Of a stretch of DNA of 64,000 bases, positions 15,829 through 28,081 are shown one piece after another. The stretch is from assembly GCF_021398735.1 (NCBI RefSeq), contig NZ_CP090350.1:124001-188000 (forward strand), read 5' to 3'. Positions within the stretch are counted from its first letter, which is position 1, and each line of letters starts with the position of its first letter. The stretch is from Methylobacterium oryzae. GTDB taxonomy: Bacteria > Pseudomonadota > Alphaproteobacteria > Rhizobiales > Beijerinckiaceae. The notes beneath the pieces are model-generated. The model saw nothing but the letters and a program-made list of their open reading frames with translations, had not been told where the DNA came from and made no database searches. A program made the translations under genes and the position numbers.

Positions 15829-17040
15829 CTAGATGAACGGCGCGTCGGCTTCGAGGCCCAGAAGGATGCGGCCGGTCGGCACGAGCAGCCGGTCCTGATA
15901 ATGCATGTGCTGGCAGGCCGCGTAGACATCGCGGAGCTGGCGCGCGAACGGCAGGTCTTCGAGGACGGCGGAACTGCCGGCCGCCTCGTACATGCTCGTG
16001 ACCACCTGCTTCCCGACATGGCCCGCGTACCAGCAGGCCCGCCGAAGCTTGGCCTGCCACGCGAGCGTTATCGGACGGCCGTTCTCGGCTTCCCACCAGA
16101 ATTCGGAGACCGTGTCCCGGGCGAAGGCGCGCGCGGCTTCGAGGCTCGTCTCGGCACGCGCGATCGCGACCTGGACATCCTCGCGAAGTCTCAGGGGCAC
16201 CTTGCCGCCATGCGGCGTCTTCGTCTGCGCGAGATCGATGAACGCGTCGATCGAGGCCCGGGCGATCCCGAGCGGAACACCGATGGCGGCGATCGCGGCC
16301 GCCGATGCCATGGGCAGCATGTAGAGGGGCCTTCTGTCGCGAGGCATCATGAGGCTCGCGCCGTCGATGGTCTGCGCGTTCGGCACCCAGATGTCGGTGC
16401 ACGCGACGTCGTGACTCCCGCTGGCCCGGAGCCCCCCGGCATTCCAGTTGCCGACGACCTCGACATCCTTCGAGGCGATGAAGACGCCGCGCAGCGACGG
16501 CCGCCCGTTCTCGTCGAGCTTCGGCCGCTCGCCCTCGATCTCCACACACATCAATGCGGACACGGAACTGTAGCGGCAGAAGCTCGCCCAGGACCAGCGT
16601 CCGTTGATCCGCCAGCCGGATCCATGGCGAACCGCTGTTCCCGTCGGCTGGCCGCTCCCGCTGCCCGCGAACTTCCTGCCGGCAGGGATGAGCGAACGCA
16701 TCACGTCCGCGTCGATCAGGTCGGCGAAGCGTGACGCGCCCCCGGACGAGATCGCGGCGCACCAGGCGACCGAACCGTCGAGTTCCGCCAGAGCTTCGAT
16801 CGCCGCCAGGACGCTCAGCGGATGCGCTTCAGGACCGCCCAGGCCCCGCGGAAGCCAGAGCTGCGCGAGACCGGCGTCGATGAGCGCCTCTGCGACCGGC
16901 TCCGGCAGGTCCGGGCCGACAGCGAGGGCCGACCGGTGCTCCGCGATGAGGGGCCGAAGCGCCGCGACGGTCGCGAGAAACGCCGCGTCCGGATCTCCGG
17001 CTCGCGCGGCAGGGCGGATCGAGGGGGCGACACCGTTCAT
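15829..17040 (-). CDS. acyl-CoA dehydrogenase-like flavoprotein (DszC/HsaA-type monooxygenase family)
   Basis: A 403-aa protein with the three-part acyl-CoA dehydrogenase layout: helical N-terminal domain (about residues 25-120), middle beta domain with SGSGQPTGTAVRHGSGWRINGRWSWAS (about 126-152), and a C-terminal helical domain ending in a YAACQHMHYQDR motif. The middle and C-terminal features resemble flavin-dependent monooxygenases such as DszC and HsaA rather than true acyl-CoA dehydrogenases, and no catalytic Glu of the latter is evident. It would then use reduced flavin from a separate reductase, which is not encoded next to it. Substrate unknown. A perfect 14-bp palindrome lies about 79 bp upstream. 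Confidence 0.8.
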   Translation of the reverse strand: MNGVAPSIRPAARAGDPDAAFLATVAALRPLIAEHRSALAVGPDLPEPVAEALIDAGLAQLWLPRGLGGPEAHPLSVLAAIEALAELDGSVAWCAAISSGGASRFADLIDADVMRSLIPAGRKFAGSGSGQPTGTAVRHGSGWRINGRWSWASFCRYSSVSALMCVEIEGERPKLDENGRPSLRGVFIASKDVEVVGNWNAGGLRASGSHDVACTDIWVPNAQTIDGASLMMPRDRRPLYMLPMASAAAIAAIGVPLGIARASIDAFIDLAQTKTPHGGKVPLRLREDVQVAIARAETSLEAARAFARDTVSEFWWEAENGRPITLAWQAKLRRACWYAGHVGKQVVTSMYEAAGSSAVLEDLPFARQLRDVYAACQHMHYQDRLLVPTGRILLGLEADAPFI

Positions 17041-17118
17041 TCTCAGACCTCATGACTGTCCGAGATGCATAGTAAGTTCGGTGATCGACCGCTTTCGTGT
17101 CTGTCGGAAGAGTTTTTG

Positions 17119-17132
17119 GTTACGATCGTAAC
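17119..17132. promoter_or_regulatory. perfect 14-bp palindrome upstream of the flavoprotein gene
   Basis: GTTACGATCGTAAC reads identically on both strands. It lies in the 266-bp gap between the flavoprotein gene (start 17040, minus) and the end of the histidine kinase gene, so it is placed to act as an operator for the flavoprotein gene. No regulator gene is adjacent. Confidence 0.4.
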
Positions 17133-17306
17133 TGGGGCGCCGTCAGACGATATTATCTGCCGGTCGGGACGCGGTAGATCGCGCTGTAACGGTTGTCGTT
17201 GAATTTTCTCGCGCTGGATCCGAGATGATGATGCTCGAATGCTTCGGGTGGACGGTCTCGTGATCGCGGAAGCCGCTGACCAACGTTGACGGATCGCGCG
17301 CGCATC

Positions 17307-19490
17307 CTAGGACACCGGCATCTCGATGCGGCAGCGCACGCCGTCGCGGTCCAGCGCGTACTCGACCGTGGCGCCCAGGGCATATGCCAGCGCCTCCTGG
17401 ATCAACTCGGTCCCGTAGCCGCGGCGGGTGACGCGCGCCGCCTGCGCGGGCAGGCCGCTCTCGATCCAGCACAGGGCCAGTCGGCGGCGCTCGCGCCGGT
17501 CGCGCACGATCTCCCAGGTGACGCTGAGATGGCCGGTCCCGGTCTTGAGCACCCCGTGCTTGACCGCGTTGGTCGTCAGCTCGTGGACGGCGAGGGCGAA
17601 GTTCTGCACCTGTCGCGCGGTCAGGTGCACCTCGGGGCCGGCGACGGTCATGCGGTCGGTCGCGCCGTCGACGTAGGCGGCCAGCTCGGCGCGCACCAGC
17701 GCGCCCACCTCGACCGAGTCGCTGCCGTACTGGCTGAGCAGGCCCTGCGCGCGGCTGAGCGCCTGCAGCCGCGCCTCGAACGCCTCGACCGAGCTGCCCT
17801 GCCGCAGTGTCTTGCCCGCCACGGCGCTGACGACGCCGAGGAGGTTGCGCGTGCGGTGCTGCAGCTCGTTGATCAGCACTTCCTGGCGCGCCAGCAGCCT
17901 GTGGTGGTCCGTGACGTCAATGTTCACCCCCGACCACTTGCGGATCGACCCGTCGGGGTTCGTGATCGGCACCGCGCGGACGTTCGACCACCGCCAGGAC
18001 GCGCTCGGGGCGTGCCACAGGCGATACTCGTGATCGACCGCCGTCCGCGTCGCGACGGCCTGCCGCCACTTCGCTTCCGTGAGCGCCCGGTCGTCCGCGT
18101 GGATCGCGTGGATCCAGCCGCGCCCGAGCCACTCGTCCGGGCGCTGCCCGGTGAACGCGCGCCAGCCCGGGCTGTCGACCTCGATGAGGCCCTCGGCCGA
18201 GGCCTCCCAGCTGAACTGACCGAACCCCTCGACCAGCCCGCGGAACCGCTCCTCGCTCGCGCGCAGATCGTCCTCCACCCGCTTGCGCGCGGTCACGTCG
18301 CTGGCGGCGCCGAACCATTCGCGGATCTCGCCGTCATCGTCGAGCAGCGGCACGGCCCGGGACAGCGCCCAGCCCAGGCTCCCGTCCGCCTGCCGGACGG
18401 GGTGCTCCAGCTCGAACATCGTCTTGGATCGGATCGCCCGCTGGATGGCCTCGCGCAGGCGCGGCTGGTCGGCCGGATCGATGTAGGCGCTCAGCCAGTC
18501 GTCGTTCGGGGTGACGGTGTCGGCCAGGAAGCCGCGGCCCTCCAGGACCCGCAGCTCGCTCCAGTCCGGGCTCATGCGGTAGATGACGTCCGAGCTGGCC
18601 GTGACGAGGGCGCGGAACCGCTCCTCGCTCGCGCGCAGCCGATCCTCGGCGCGCTTGCGCTGGAGGATGTCCTTGAACAGGACCGCCACCTGCCGCCGCT
18701 CCGGCGCCCCGATGGGGAAGGCGTAGACCTCGTACCAGCGCCCGAGCGCGTCGGCGCGGTCCTCGAAGCGTTCCGCCTTGCCGGTTCGGACGATCCGGCC
18801 GTAGGTCTCGAACCAGTGCGGCTCGAGGTCGGGCGCCAGCGCCCGGACCGTCCGGCCCACCGCGTCGCGGAGCCCGGTCTGCTGCTCGAAGGCCGCGTTC
18901 ACGGACAGGAAGCGGTAGTCGACCGCCCGCCCGGCCGCGTCGAACAGGACCTCGATGGTGCAGAAGCCCTCGTCGATGGCGTCGAAGAGGTGGCGGTACC
19001 GGGCCTCGCTCGTGCGCAGCTTGGCCTCGGCGCGCAGGCGCTCACCGATCTCGAAGCCGGTCATGTGGACGGCCATGACCTTCCCGTCGGCGTCGCGCAC
19101 GGGCACGAGGAGCGCGTCGAAGACGTCCTCCGCGGCGCCCTCGCCGCGGGTGTCCAGCGGCTGCCCGGCCACCTGCACGGCCTCGCCCGCGAAGGCGCGC
19201 GCGTAGAAGTCCGCGACCGTCGCCCCCCCCTCCGGGAACGTGCGCGCGAGCGGCCGGCCGAGACCCTCGGGGTGCCGGGCGCCGTAGAGCCGGGCGGCGG
19301 CGTCGTTGTAGATCAGGAGGCGCTCGGGCCCGCAGACGAGGGACGCGACCAGCGGGCTGGCGAGCACCTGCTCGACCATCACCTTGAGGCGCTCCGGCCA
19401 GCGGGCGGCCGGCCCCAGCGGCGTCCGCTCCCAGCCGAAGTCGCGGATGCGCGCGGCCATCTCGCCGTCGCCCTGTGGCCATGCCGACAC
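17307..19490 (-). CDS. multi-PAS HWE-family sensor histidine kinase
   Basis: A 727-aa soluble kinase. Four PAS modules can be placed at about 35-150, 165-285, 290-405 and 415-530, each pair joined by a SEERFR-type linker helix. The HWE kinase core follows: NELQHRTRNLLGVV with phospho-acceptor His545, AVHELTTNAVKHGVL (N box) and RRGYGTELIQEALAYALGATVEY (G box, GxE type). No transmembrane helices, so it senses a cytoplasmic or diffusible signal. HWE kinases usually signal to receiver proteins of the general stress or light response. No response regulator is adjacent. The start is GTG at 19490; ATG at 19460 is possible. Confidence 0.9.
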   Translation of the reverse strand: MSAWPQGDGEMAARIRDFGWERTPLGPAARWPERLKVMVEQVLASPLVASLVCGPERLLIYNDAAARLYGARHPEGLGRPLARTFPEGGATVADFYARAFAGEAVQVAGQPLDTRGEGAAEDVFDALLVPVRDADGKVMAVHMTGFEIGERLRAEAKLRTSEARYRHLFDAIDEGFCTIEVLFDAAGRAVDYRFLSVNAAFEQQTGLRDAVGRTVRALAPDLEPHWFETYGRIVRTGKAERFEDRADALGRWYEVYAFPIGAPERRQVAVLFKDILQRKRAEDRLRASEERFRALVTASSDVIYRMSPDWSELRVLEGRGFLADTVTPNDDWLSAYIDPADQPRLREAIQRAIRSKTMFELEHPVRQADGSLGWALSRAVPLLDDDGEIREWFGAASDVTARKRVEDDLRASEERFRGLVEGFGQFSWEASAEGLIEVDSPGWRAFTGQRPDEWLGRGWIHAIHADDRALTEAKWRQAVATRTAVDHEYRLWHAPSASWRWSNVRAVPITNPDGSIRKWSGVNIDVTDHHRLLARQEVLINELQHRTRNLLGVVSAVAGKTLRQGSSVEAFEARLQALSRAQGLLSQYGSDSVEVGALVRAELAAYVDGATDRMTVAGPEVHLTARQVQNFALAVHELTTNAVKHGVLKTGTGHLSVTWEIVRDRRERRRLALCWIESGLPAQAARVTRRGYGTELIQEALAYALGATVEYALDRDGVRCRIEMPVS

Positions 19491-19617
19491 TGATACGCCG
19501 CCTCGGTGATGTCGCGCGCCAGCATGTCCGCTCGCGGCGCGCGCAGCAACGTTCAGGCCCGATCGGACGACGAAATCTTCGTTCCGCCGGGCGATGACAG
19601 CATTCGCAGAGACCGGC

Positions 19618-21312
19618 TCAGGCCGTCTCGGATCGCGCGAGGCCCAGCTGCTCCTCCACGCACCGACGCATCACGAATTTCTGGATCTTTCCGGAGACCG
19701 TCATCGGGAAGGCGTCGACGAACTGGATGTATTTCGGGATCTTCTGATGCGCGATCTGCCCCGCGCAGAACGCGCGCACCGCCGGCTCCGACAGGGTCTC
19801 GCCGTCGCGCAGCCTGATCCAGGCGCACAGCTCCTCCCCGTATTTCGGGTCGGAGACCCCGAAGACCTGGACATCCTGGATCTGCGGGTGCCGGAAGAGG
19901 AACTCCTCGATCTCGCGCGGATAGATGTTCTCGCCGCCGCGTATGACCATGTCTTTGATCCGCCCGACGATGTTGCAGTAGCCCTCCGCATCCAGCGTCG
20001 CGAGGTCGCCTGTGTGCATCCATCCGGCGTCGTCGAGGACCTCCGCGGTCCGCGCGGCGTCGCCCCAGTAGCCGAGCATGACCGAGTAGCCGCGCGTGCA
20101 CAGCTCGCCGCGCGTCCCCCGAGGGGTCACGCGCCCCTCGGGATCCACGATCTTGACCTCGAGATGCGGGTGGATCCGGCCGACGGTCGTGACGCGCCGC
20201 TCCAGCGGGTCGTCGCTCGAGCTCTGGAAGCTCACCGGGCTGGTCTCGGTCATGCCGTACGCGATGGTGACGTCGCGCATGTTCATCTGCTCCACGACCC
20301 GGCGCATCACCGCGATCGGGCACGGCGCGCCCGCCATGATCCCGGTCCGCAGGGAGCGGAGATCGAATTGCGCGAACTCGGGATGGTCGAGCTCGGCGAT
20401 GAACATGGTCGGCACGCCGTAGAGCGCGGTGCAGCGCTCGGCCTGCACGGTCTCCAGCGTCGCGCGCGGGTCGAAGCCCTCGCCCGGAAACACCATGGCG
20501 CAACCGTGGGTCAGGGCCGCGAGATTGCCCATCACCATGCCGAAGCAATGGTAGAGCGGCACCGGGATGCAGATCCGATCCTCGGCGGTCAGCCGCATCG
20601 CGCGGCCGACGAAGTGGCCGTTGTTGAGGATGTTGTGGTGGGTCAGCGTCACGCCCTTCGGGGCGCCCGTCGTGCCGCTGGTGAACTGGATGTTGGCCGC
20701 GTCGTCGAACTGCATCGCGTCGGCGAGGTCGCGCAGGGCGCCGGTGCCGGCCGCGTCGCCCCGGGCCGCGACCGCGTCGAACGGGACCGTCCCCGGGGCC
20801 GGCGGTCCGCCGATCTGGATCACCGTGCGCAGGTGCGGCAGGCGGGCGGCGGACAGCCGGCCCGGCCCGGAGGCGGCGAGTTCGGGGGCCAGGGTGTCGA
20901 GCATCCCGAGATAATCGCTGGTCTTGAACGCCGTCGCCGTCACCAGAGCGGTGCAGCCGACATTGTTGAGCGCGAATTCCAGCTCCGACAGCCGGTAGGC
21001 CGGGTTGATCGTCACCAGGATCAGCCCCGCACGGGCGGCGGCGAACTGGGTCAGCACCCACTCGGCGCGGTTGAGCGACCAGATCCCGATACGGTCGCCG
21101 GGCCGAAGGCCGAGGGCGAGCAGGCCGGCCGCGAAGGCGTCGGCTTGGTCCCTCAGCTCGCGCCAGGTCCATCGGACGCCCTGGGCGTGCGCGACCAGCG
21201 CCAGGTGATCCGGCCACGCCGCGGCGGCGCGATCCAGGGCCTGGCCGATGGTCAGGCCGAGCAGGGGCTCGCCGATCGCCCCGTGGACATAGCTCACCGC
21301 CCGGTCGCTCAT
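19618..21312 (-). CDS. AMP-dependent acyl-CoA synthetase of the liu operon
   Basis: A 564-aa ANL-superfamily ligase that activates a carboxylic acid as acyl-AMP and transfers it to CoA. Motifs: [15 protein letters not shown] (about residues 200-214), YGMTETSP (about 347-354), [25 protein letters not shown] and the catalytic Lys region [14 protein letters not shown] near the end. The N-terminus [20 protein letters not shown] resembles ACSF2-like medium-chain or branched acyl-CoA ligases often found in leucine/isovalerate operons, so isovalerate, acetoacetate or a similar short acid is plausible. It is the last gene of the operon, 64 bp after HMG-CoA lyase. Confidence 0.9.
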   Translation of the reverse strand: MSDRAVSYVHGAIGEPLLGLTIGQALDRAAAAWPDHLALVAHAQGVRWTWRELRDQADAFAAGLLALGLRPGDRIGIWSLNRAEWVLTQFAAARAGLILVTINPAYRLSELEFALNNVGCTALVTATAFKTSDYLGMLDTLAPELAASGPGRLSAARLPHLRTVIQIGGPPAPGTVPFDAVAARGDAAGTGALRDLADAMQFDDAANIQFTSGTTGAPKGVTLTHHNILNNGHFVGRAMRLTAEDRICIPVPLYHCFGMVMGNLAALTHGCAMVFPGEGFDPRATLETVQAERCTALYGVPTMFIAELDHPEFAQFDLRSLRTGIMAGAPCPIAVMRRVVEQMNMRDVTIAYGMTETSPVSFQSSSDDPLERRVTTVGRIHPHLEVKIVDPEGRVTPRGTRGELCTRGYSVMLGYWGDAARTAEVLDDAGWMHTGDLATLDAEGYCNIVGRIKDMVIRGGENIYPREIEEFLFRHPQIQDVQVFGVSDPKYGEELCAWIRLRDGETLSEPAVRAFCAGQIAHQKIPKYIQFVDAFPMTVSGKIQKFVMRRCVEEQLGLARSETA

Positions 21313-21376
21313 GTCGTCCTCCCTCGTTCCTCCGAACGCGCGCGCCGCCGCGGCGCTGTCCGAGGCCGCCCTTCGA

Positions 21377-22287
21377 TCAGGGTGTCGGCGGCGGCGCGGC
21401 GGCCAGCGCGCGGGCGACCTTCGAGGCCGGCTCCCGGCCGAGCCGGGACGCGATCGACCGCCCGGCCGCGGCGAGGGCATCGAGATCGATCCCGGTCTCG
21501 ATGCCCATGCCGCGCAGCATGTAAACGACGTCCTCGGTGGCGACGTTGCCGGCGGCCCCCGGCGCGTAGGGGCAGCCCCCGAGGCCCGCCACCGCGGCGT
21601 CCACGGCCGACACGCCGAGTTCGAGGCAGGCGAGGATGTTGGCCAGGGCCTGCCCGTAGGTGTCGTGGAGGTGCAGGGCGATCGCCTGCAGCGGCACGTC
21701 GGCGGCCACCCGCTCGACCAGCCGCCGGGCCGCGCGCGGCGTCCCGGTCCCGATCGTGTCGCCGAGGGCGATCTCGTGGCAGCCCATCGCGTGGAGGGAC
21801 GCGGCGACGCGGGCGACCGCCGCCGGCGCGACGTCGCCCTCGTAGGGGCAGCCCAGGACGCAGGAGACGTAGCCCCGCACCCGCAGGTCGTTCGCGCGCG
21901 CCGCCTCCAGCACCGGGGCGAAGCGGTCGAGGGTCTCGGCGATCGAGCCGTTGACGTTGCGCCGGGAGAAGCTCTCGGAGGCGGCGGCGAACACCGCGAC
22001 CTCCCGGACGCCGGAGGCGAGGGCCCGCTCCAGACCCTGCAGGTTCGGGACCAGAACGGAATAGCCGACCTCGGGCCGGGGGCGCAGCCGCGCCAGAACC
22101 TCCGCGGTCTCGGCCATCTGCGGCACCCATCGGGGCGACACGAAGCTGCCGGCCTCGATGCGGGTCAGCCCGGCCTCGGCCAGGGCCTCGATCAGCGCCA
22201 CCCTGGCGGCGATCGGCACCGGCGCGGGCTCGTTCTGGAGCCCGTCGCGCGGCCCGACCTCGACCACCTGCACCCGGGCCGGATAGC

Positions 22288-22291
<4 letters not shown>
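21377..22291 (-). CDS. liuE: hydroxymethylglutaryl-CoA lyase
   Basis: A 304-aa TIM-barrel lyase that splits HMG-CoA into acetoacetate and acetyl-CoA, the last step of leucine breakdown. [13 protein letters not shown] near the N-terminus, [30 protein letters not shown] (metal ligands H-x-H) and the signature [19 protein letters not shown] with the active-site Cys are all present. The ATG at 22289-22291 overlaps the stop of the carboxylase alpha gene by 4 bp, so the two are translationally coupled. Confidence 0.95.
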
Positions 22292-24306
<2,015 letters not shown>

Positions 24307-24316
24307 GGCCGCCCCC

Positions 24317-25105
24317 TCAGTCCCGCCGCCACGGGGCTAAGCGCTTGTCGAGGAAGGCGGCGATGCCGGCCTGCCCCTCGTCCGAGGCTCGGCGCCGGGC
24401 GATGCGCCGGCCCGTCTCGCGCCCCAGGTCGGCGTCCACCGGCCGCCCCTCGCACAGGAAGACGAGGTCCTTGGCCTCGGCCTGCGCGCCCGGGGCGCCC
24501 CGGAGGATGTCGCGCAGCACCTCCGCGCCGGCCGCCTCCAGCCGGTCGTCGGGCACCACCTCGTGCACGAGGCCGATCGCCCGGGCGCGCTCGGCGGAGA
24601 AGACCTCCGCGGTCTGGAACAGGCGCCGGGCCCAGCGCGGGCCGATCGCGTTGACCACGTAGGGGCCGATCGTCGCCGGGATCAGGCCGAGCCGCACCTC
24701 GCTCAGGCAGAACCGCGCGCTCTCGGCCGCGATGGCGATATCGCAGCAGGCGGCGAGCCCGACGCCGCCGCCGTAGGCCGCCCCGTGCACGAGGGCGAGC
24801 GTCGGCTTCGGCAGCCGGTCGAGACTGTGCATCAGCCCCGCGAGCCCGGCGGCGTCGGCGAGGTTGCTGTCGAAGGACTGGCCGGCGATCCGGCGCATCC
24901 AGGCGAGGTCGGCGCCCGCCGAGAAGCTCTGGCCGGCGCCCGCCAGGACGACCGCCCGGATCCCGGGAGCGGCGCCCAGCCGGTGCAGGGACGCGGTGAG
25001 GGCGGCGATCAGGCCGTCGTCGAAGGCGTTGTGCTGCTCCGGACGGTTGAGCGTCAGGGTGGCGACCCCGCGTTCGTCGACCGTCTCCAGCAAGGTGCCA
25101 CTCAT
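24317..25105 (-). CDS. liuC: enoyl-CoA hydratase family protein (probable methylglutaconyl-CoA hydratase)
   Basis: A 262-aa crotonase-fold protein. The oxyanion-hole segments are AGAGQSFSAGADLAWMRR (about residues 55-72) and ALVHGAAYGGGVGLAACCD (about 102-120), followed by FCLSEVRLGLIPATIGPYV, the usual catalytic region. In this operon the expected reaction is hydration of 3-methylglutaconyl-CoA to HMG-CoA. The assignment of substrate rests on its position between the two carboxylase genes, since crotonase sequences alone do not tell substrates apart. Confidence 0.92.
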   Translation of the reverse strand: MSGTLLETVDERGVATLTLNRPEQHNAFDDGLIAALTASLHRLGAAPGIRAVVLAGAGQSFSAGADLAWMRRIAGQSFDSNLADAAGLAGLMHSLDRLPKPTLALVHGAAYGGGVGLAACCDIAIAAESARFCLSEVRLGLIPATIGPYVVNAIGPRWARRLFQTAEVFSAERARAIGLVHEVVPDDRLEAAGAEVLRDILRGAPGAQAEAKDLVFLCEGRPVDADLGRETGRRIARRRASDEGQAGIAAFLDKRLAPWRRD

Positions 25106-25115
25106 CCCGCGCCTC

Positions 25116-26723
25116 CTACATCCGGAACAGGCCGAAGCGGGTCTCGGGAATCGGCGCGTTGAGGCTCGCCGAGAGACCGAGCGCCAGGACGCGGCGCGTG
25201 TCGGCCGGGTCGATCACCCCGTCGTCCCAGAGCCGGGCGCTGGAATAGTAGGGGTGGCCCTGCTCCTCGTACTGCGCCCGGATCGGCGCCTTGAACGCCG
25301 CCTCGTCCTCCGCCGACCACGTGCCGCCGCGGCCCTCGACACCGTCGCGCCGGACCGTGGCCAGGACCGAGGCGGCCTGCTCGCCGCCCATCACGCCGAT
25401 CCTCGCGTTCGGCCACATCCAGAGGAAGCGCGGCCCGTAGGCCCGCCCGCACATGCCGTAATTGCCGGCCCCGAAGCTGCCGCCGATCAGGACGGTGAAT
25501 TTCGGCACCGCCGCGGTCGCGACGGCGGTGACCATCTTGGCCCCGTCCTTGGCGATGCCGCCGGCCTCGTAGCGCCGGCCGACCATGAAACCGGTGATGT
25601 TCTGGAGGAACACCAGGGGCACGCCGCGCTGGGCGCAGAGCTCGACGAAGTGGGCGCCCTTCAGGGCACTCTCCGAGAACAGGATGCCGTTGTTGGCGAC
25701 GATCCCCACCGGGTAGCCCCAGATATGGGCGAAGCCGCAGACCAGGGTCTGGCCGTAGAGGTGCTTGAACTCGTCGAAGTCGCTGCCGTCCACCAGCCGG
25801 GCGATGACCTCGCGCACGTCGTAGGGCGTCCGGCGGTCGGCCGGCACCGCCGCGTAGATCTCCTCGGCGGCGTAGCGCGGCGGCTCGGGCTGCCGCGGCG
25901 CGAGCGCGGGGCGCTTCACCGCGTTCAGGTTGGCCACGATGCGGCGGGCGATGCCGAGGGCGTGGGCGTCGGTCTCCGCCATGTGGTCGGTCACGCCCGA
26001 GATCCGGGCGTGCACGTCGGCGCCCCCGAGTTCCTCGGCGCTGACCACCTCGCCGGTCGCGGCCTTCACCAGCGGCGGCCCGCCGAGGAAGATCGTGCCC
26101 TGGCCGCGGACGATGATCGACTCGTCGCACAGCGCCGGCACGTAGGCGCCGCCGGCGGTGCAGGAGCCCATCACCACGGCGATCTGGGCGATGCCCTGCG
26201 CCGACATCGTCGCCTGGTTGTAGAAGATGCGGCCGAAATGGTCCCGGCCCGGGAAGACCTCGTCCTGGCTGGGCAGATGCGCGCCGCCGCTGTCGACGAG
26301 GTAGAGGCAGGGCAGCCGGTTCTGCTGCGCGATCTCCTGCGCCCGGAGGTGCTTCTGCACCGTCATCGGGAAGTAGGTGCCGCCCTTCACGGTCGCGTCG
26401 TTGGCGACGATCACGCACTCGCGCCCCGCGACGCGGCCGATGCCGGTGACGATCCCGGCCGAGGGGACCTCGCCGCCGTAGAGGCCGTGCCCGGCGAGCT
26501 GGCCGATTTCCAGGAAGGGCGAGAACGGGTCGATCAGCGCCCGGATCCGGTCCCGGGGCAGGAGCTTGCCGCGGGCGCGATGGCGCTCCCGCGCGGCCTC
26601 CCCGCCGCCGAGGCGGACGCGGTCGGCGGTCGCGCGCAGGTCCGCCACCAGGGCGCGCATGGCCTCGGCATTGGCACGGGCCTCGGGCGCGCGCGGATCC
26701 AGAGCGGATTCGATCACCGGCAC
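25116..26723 (-). CDS. liuB: methylcrotonyl-CoA carboxylase, carboxyltransferase beta subunit
   Basis: A 535-aa carboxyltransferase with N and C crotonase-like lobes. Recognisable segments are [22 protein letters not shown] (about residues 70-91), [35 protein letters not shown] and, in the C lobe, [26 protein letters not shown] with [16 protein letters not shown]. It transfers carboxylate from biotin on LiuD to 3-methylcrotonyl-CoA in the cytoplasm. It lies 16 bp after isovaleryl-CoA dehydrogenase in the operon. Confidence 0.94.
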   Translation of the reverse strand: MPVIESALDPRAPEARANAEAMRALVADLRATADRVRLGGGEAARERHRARGKLLPRDRIRALIDPFSPFLEIGQLAGHGLYGGEVPSAGIVTGIGRVAGRECVIVANDATVKGGTYFPMTVQKHLRAQEIAQQNRLPCLYLVDSGGAHLPSQDEVFPGRDHFGRIFYNQATMSAQGIAQIAVVMGSCTAGGAYVPALCDESIIVRGQGTIFLGGPPLVKAATGEVVSAEELGGADVHARISGVTDHMAETDAHALGIARRIVANLNAVKRPALAPRQPEPPRYAAEEIYAAVPADRRTPYDVREVIARLVDGSDFDEFKHLYGQTLVCGFAHIWGYPVGIVANNGILFSESALKGAHFVELCAQRGVPLVFLQNITGFMVGRRYEAGGIAKDGAKMVTAVATAAVPKFTVLIGGSFGAGNYGMCGRAYGPRFLWMWPNARIGVMGGEQAASVLATVRRDGVEGRGGTWSAEDEAAFKAPIRAQYEEQGHPYYSSARLWDDGVIDPADTRRVLALGLSASLNAPIPETRFGLFRM

Positions 26724-26739
26724 GGCGCCCGCTCCCCGC

Positions 26740-27909
26740 TCAGGCCGTCTCGGCGAACAATTCGCGGCCGATCAGCATCCGCCGGATCTCGCTCGTGCCG
26801 GCGCCGATCTCGTAGAGCTTGGCGTCGCGCAGCAGGCGGCCGGTCGGATAGTCGTTGATGTAGCCGTTGCCGCCGAGCGCCTGGATCGCGTCGAGGGCCA
26901 CCGTGGTCGCGCGCTCGGCCGCGAACAGGATCGCGCCCGCGGCGTCCCGGCGCGTCGCCCGCCCCCGGTCGCAGGCCCGCGCCACCGCGTAGACGTAGGC
27001 CCGGGCGGCGTTCGTCGCCGTGTACATGTCGGCGATCTTGCCCTGCATGAGCTGGAACTCGCCGATCGGCCGACCGAACTGCCGGCGCTCGTGGAGGTAG
27101 GGCAGGACGACGTCGAGGCAGGCGCGCATGATGCCGAGCGGCCCGGCGGCCAGCACGGCGCGCTCGTAGTCGAGGCCCGACATCAGCACGCCGACGCCGC
27201 GCCCGACCGCGCCCAGGACGTTCTCCTCCGGTATCTCGCAGTCCTGGAACAGCAGCTCGCAGGTGTTCGAGCCGCGCATGCCGAGCTTGTCGAGCTTCTG
27301 CGCGGTGGAGAAGCCGGGAAAATCCTTCTCGACCAGGAACGCCGTGATCCCCCGCGGACCGGCCTCGGGATCCGTCTTGGCGTAGACCACCAGGACGTTG
27401 GCGTCGGGACCGTTGGTGATCCACATCTTGGTGCCGTTCAGGACGTAGCGGTCGCCGCGCCTGTCGGCCCGCAGCCGCATGGAGACGACGTCGCTGCCGG
27501 AGCCCGGCTCGGACATCGCGAGCGCGCCGACATGCTCGCCCGCGATCAGCTTCGGCAGGTAGCGCCGCTTCTGCGCCTCGGTGCCGTTGCGGCGGATCTG
27601 GTTCACGCAGAGGTTGGAATGCGCGCCGTAGGACAGCCCGACCGAGGCCGAGGCCCGGCTGATCTCCTCCATGGCCACGGCGTGCTCGAGGTAGCCCATG
27701 CCGGCGCCGCCATAGGTCTCCTCGACGGTGACGCCCAGAACGCCGAGGGCGCCGAGCTTGCGCCAGAGGTCCGCGGGAAACGCGTTGCTGGCATCGATCG
27801 CCGCCGCGCGGGGGGCGATCTCGGCGCGCGCGAAGCGCTCCACCTCGGCGCGCAGGGCGTCGGCCGTCTCGCCCAGGCCGAAGTCGAAATCCTGCAGGCC
27901 GATGGGCAT
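26740..27909 (-). CDS. liuA: isovaleryl-CoA dehydrogenase
   Basis: A 389-aa FAD-dependent acyl-CoA dehydrogenase. [14 protein letters not shown] (acyl-CoA DH signature 1), [19 protein letters not shown] and [33 protein letters not shown] (signature 2 region) are present. The catalytic base is the Glu in [14 protein letters not shown], the position specific to isovaleryl-CoA dehydrogenases. It oxidises isovaleryl-CoA to 3-methylcrotonyl-CoA and hands electrons to ETF. The ATG at 27907-27909 gives [14 protein letters not shown]; the longer open frame would run through the operator palindromes. First gene of the operon. Confidence 0.94.
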   Translation of the reverse strand: MPIGLQDFDFGLGETADALRAEVERFARAEIAPRAAAIDASNAFPADLWRKLGALGVLGVTVEETYGGAGMGYLEHAVAMEEISRASASVGLSYGAHSNLCVNQIRRNGTEAQKRRYLPKLIAGEHVGALAMSEPGSGSDVVSMRLRADRRGDRYVLNGTKMWITNGPDANVLVVYAKTDPEAGPRGITAFLVEKDFPGFSTAQKLDKLGMRGSNTCELLFQDCEIPEENVLGAVGRGVGVLMSGLDYERAVLAAGPLGIMRACLDVVLPYLHERRQFGRPIGEFQLMQGKIADMYTATNAARAYVYAVARACDRGRATRRDAAGAILFAAERATTVALDAIQALGGNGYINDYPTGRLLRDAKLYEIGAGTSEIRRMLIGRELFAETA

Positions 27910-27951
27910 CGCGCGTCTCCTCGCCTGAGAATCGGGCACTCGCCTCTTTGA

Positions 27952-27969
27952 AACGAACGTACGTTCGTT
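27952..27969. promoter_or_regulatory. 18-bp perfect palindrome, probable TetR operator 1 of the liu operon
   Basis: AACGAACGTACGTTCGTT is a perfect palindrome located 43 bp upstream of the liuA ATG and 113 bp from the TetR gene. Its position between the divergent genes and its resemblance to the site at 27993 mark it as an operator for the adjacent regulator. Confidence 0.75.
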
Positions 27970-27992
27970 AAGCGAGGCTGGCAAGGCGATTT

Positions 27993-28008
27993 ACGAACGG
28001 TTGTTCGT
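27993..28008. promoter_or_regulatory. second operator-like palindrome of the liu promoter region
   Basis: ACGAAC (27993-27998), GGTT, GTTCGT (28003-28008) repeats the arms of operator 1 with a less regular centre. The two sites are about 40 bp apart centre to centre, or close to four helical turns, which would suit two dimers bound on one DNA face. Confidence 0.65.
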
Positions 28009-28081
28009 TAGCCTATAGCGAGGATCGGCGTGAGCATTCCCCGGTGTCTGTTGCGCTCTGAACTTTCTTCGGAGTGTCTTC

